Shown here: positions 5,362 to 6,706 of the stretch, piece by piece
Layout of the letters: every line of letters begins with the position of its first letter
How positions within the stretch are numbered: the first letter of the stretch is position 1
Assembly (NCBI GenBank): GCA_910578615.1
Contig: CAJTRI010000021.1
Location: 7,650 to 14,355, forward strand
Direction of reading: 5' to 3'
Origin: an uncultured Duncaniella sp.
Lineage (GTDB): Bacteria > Bacteroidota > Bacteroidia > Bacteroidales > Muribaculaceae
DNA length: 6,706 nt
The notes under the pieces: model-generated
Told to the model about the DNA's origin: nothing
The model's input: the letters and a program-made list of their open reading frames with translations, nothing else
Database searches by the model: none
Translations under genes and position numbers: made by a program

Positions 5362-6706
5362 ATGTCACAGAAATTTGAAATGGTAGCCAAGACCCTTAAA
5401 GGTCTTGAAGAGGTTCTCGCCGAAGAGCTCCGCACACTCGGGGCAGAAAATGTCGAGCCGGGATGCCGTATGGTATCCTTTGAGGGAGACCTCGCAATGA
5501 TGTATCGTGCCAACCTATGTTGCCGTACCGCACTCAGCATCCTGCGCCCCATATACAAATTCATAGCCTCCGACCCTGACACTCTCTATGAGATGGTCAA
5601 GGAATACGACTGGGGCGGTGTGTTAACCTTAGGAAAGACATTCTCAATCGACACCACCAGCCATTCAAATGAATTCACCCACTCCAGGTTCGTGACCTAT
5701 CGTGTCAAGGACGCAATCGTCGACTGGTTCAAGGACCGGTTCGGTCCCGACAAGCGTCCCGGAGTACGACTGAGCGATGCCGATGTGATGCTCAATGTAC
5801 ATATCGACGGCACACGCGTCACCCTTTCACTAAACTCATCAGGAGAATCACTCCACAAACGCGGATGGCGTGTAGCACAGACCGATGCCCCGATCAATGA
5901 GGTGCTCGCCGCTGGAATCATACTCAAGAGCGGATGGAGAGGCGACTGCCCCCTCATCGATCCTATGTGCGGTTCAGGAACATTCCTTATCGAAGCAGCC
6001 CTCATCGCGGCAGGAATCAAGCCCGGTTCCTACCGTGAGACATGGCCATTCTCACAATGGCGCGACTGGGATCCCGAACTTTTCGAGTCCGTGCTTCATG
6101 AGGGGGAAGAGCCTCGCGAAATACCATTCAAGATATACGGCTCCGACATCTCTCCTAAGGCAATTGATATCGCAGAACGCAATGTGCTTTCGGCAGGTGT
6201 CGACGAATACATCAACCTGAAAGTACGTTCCATACAGCAATGGGAAGAAGCTCCTATGGCTGGCACTCCAGGTGTGATAATCACTAATCCTCCTTATGGA
6301 GAACGTATCAAGCCCGAGGACCTCGAAGGTCTTTACCGCACAATGGGCACCAAGTTCAAACGTGTGTTCTGCGGATATCACTCATGGGTGATATCCTCCA
6401 ACGATGACTGCCTAACCCACATAGGTCTTACACCGTCAGTGCGCGAACAGATGCAGAACGGAGGTCTCGACTGCGAACTCCGCGAATACGTAAGTTTCGA
6501 AGGCTCCAAGAGCGACTTCCGAGCATCCGGCGGCACCATAAAAGGCGACCGTCCCGCCCGTGAAGAGAGAAACAAGAAATTAGCCCGTAAAAGCGACTCC
6601 GAATGGACTCGCGACGCACTCAGCAAAGGTATGGGAGGCAAACGCAGTGACAAGCCCTCAGGTCCGCGCCGAGGCTTGCCAAAGGACACTCCTCTGAGCG
6701 AGAAAT
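5362..6706 (+). CDS. rlmL: THUMP-domain 23S rRNA (guanine-N2) methyltransferase, RlmL-like (C-terminus cut)
   Basis: 448 codons are open from ATG 5362 to the window edge without a stop; the gene continues to the right, probably only briefly. It belongs to the COG0116 family, whose E. coli member RlmL methylates N2 of G2445 in 23S rRNA using SAM. Residues 1-60 (FEMVAKTLKGLEEVLAEEL) form the N-terminal ferredoxin-like part, and about 60-155 the RNA-binding THUMP domain. HKRGWRVAQTDAPINEVLAAG at 165-185 is a family signature. The SAM site is DPMCGSGTFLIEAA at 200-213, the acidic motif is GSDISPKAI at 260-268, and the catalytic loop is NPPYGERI at 309-316. From about 385 on the protein is rich in Lys, Arg, Ser and Gly and looks disordered, perhaps aiding RNA binding. 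The E. coli enzyme is fused to RlmK; whether that half exists here cannot be seen. The start has no Shine-Dalgarno sequence, only an A/T-rich lead-in. Exact target base is inferred from the family. Confidence 0.9.
   Translation, partial: MSQKFEMVAKTLKGLEEVLAEELRTLGAENVEPGCRMVSFEGDLAMMYRANLCCRTALSILRPIYKFIASDPDTLYEMVKEYDWGGVLTLGKTFSIDTTSHSNEFTHSRFVTYRVKDAIVDWFKDRFGPDKRPGVRLSDADVMLNVHIDGTRVTLSLNSSGESLHKRGWRVAQTDAPINEVLAAGIILKSGWRGDCPLIDPMCGSGTFLIEAALIAAGIKPGSYRETWPFSQWRDWDPELFESVLHEGEEPREIPFKIYGSDISPKAIDIAERNVLSAGVDEYINLKVRSIQQWEEAPMAGTPGVIITNPPYGERIKPEDLEGLYRTMGTKFKRVFCGYHSWVISSNDDCLTHIGLTPSVREQMQNGGLDCELREYVSFEGSKSDFRASGGTIKGDRPAREERNKKLARKSDSEWTRDALSKGMGGKRSDKPSGPRRGLPKDTPLSEK

Noticed and set aside
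5885..6220. 111-codon alternative plus-strand frame inside the methyltransferase gene
   Set aside because: It overlaps the SAM-binding part of a clearly coding frame and looks like an out-of-frame shadow.

Overview
The window looks like a chromosomal segment from a Bacteroidota genome, most likely order Bacteroidales. The evidence is a SpeA arginine decarboxylase of the Bacteroides type (N-terminus MRRWRIEDS, C-terminus SNYRSGLYGYTYIE), Bacteroidota-type promoter boxes (TAnnTTTG, once with TTTG 20 bp upstream), mostly absent Shine-Dalgarno sequences, and a lipoprotein carrying the Bacteroidota variant of the OmpA C-terminal domain (SYASPEGG). Base composition looks close to balanced, which would suit a gut family such as Muribaculaceae, but the family assignment is only a guess.

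Layout, left to right. Positions 1-141 (minus) hold the first 47 codons of a secreted, probably outer-membrane beta-barrel protein that is cut by the window edge. A 92-bp gap with a promoter box and a GC-rich palindrome separates it from truA (234-1004, minus; tRNA pseudouridine synthase). truA overlaps the stop codon of speA (1004-2905, minus; biosynthetic arginine decarboxylase), so the two look like a translationally coupled pair. A 339-bp AT-rich region (2906-3244) carries divergent promoter boxes: one for speA and an almost ideal one for the plus-strand gene. That gene (3245-4930) encodes a 561-residue lipoprotein made of an N-terminal beta-rich region, an OmpA-like domain and C-terminal TPRs. 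It ends in a 20-bp-stem hairpin terminator (4972-5033). After a promoter box (5111-5118), a long leader of about 240 nt with a 16-codon mini-ORF, small stems and a C-rich, G-poor tail leads into a THUMP-domain 23S rRNA guanine-N2 methyltransferase (5362 onward, plus), which runs off the right edge.

The genes do not form one pathway. There are two RNA-modification enzymes (TruA on tRNA, the RlmL-like enzyme on rRNA), one polyamine-pathway enzyme and two envelope proteins. I see no mobile element, CRISPR array, phage gene, toxin-antitoxin pair, tRNA or rRNA. The least ordinary parts are the OmpA-TPR lipoprotein, whose exact role is not known to me and whose codon choice suggests high expression, and the long leader of the rRNA methyltransferase gene.
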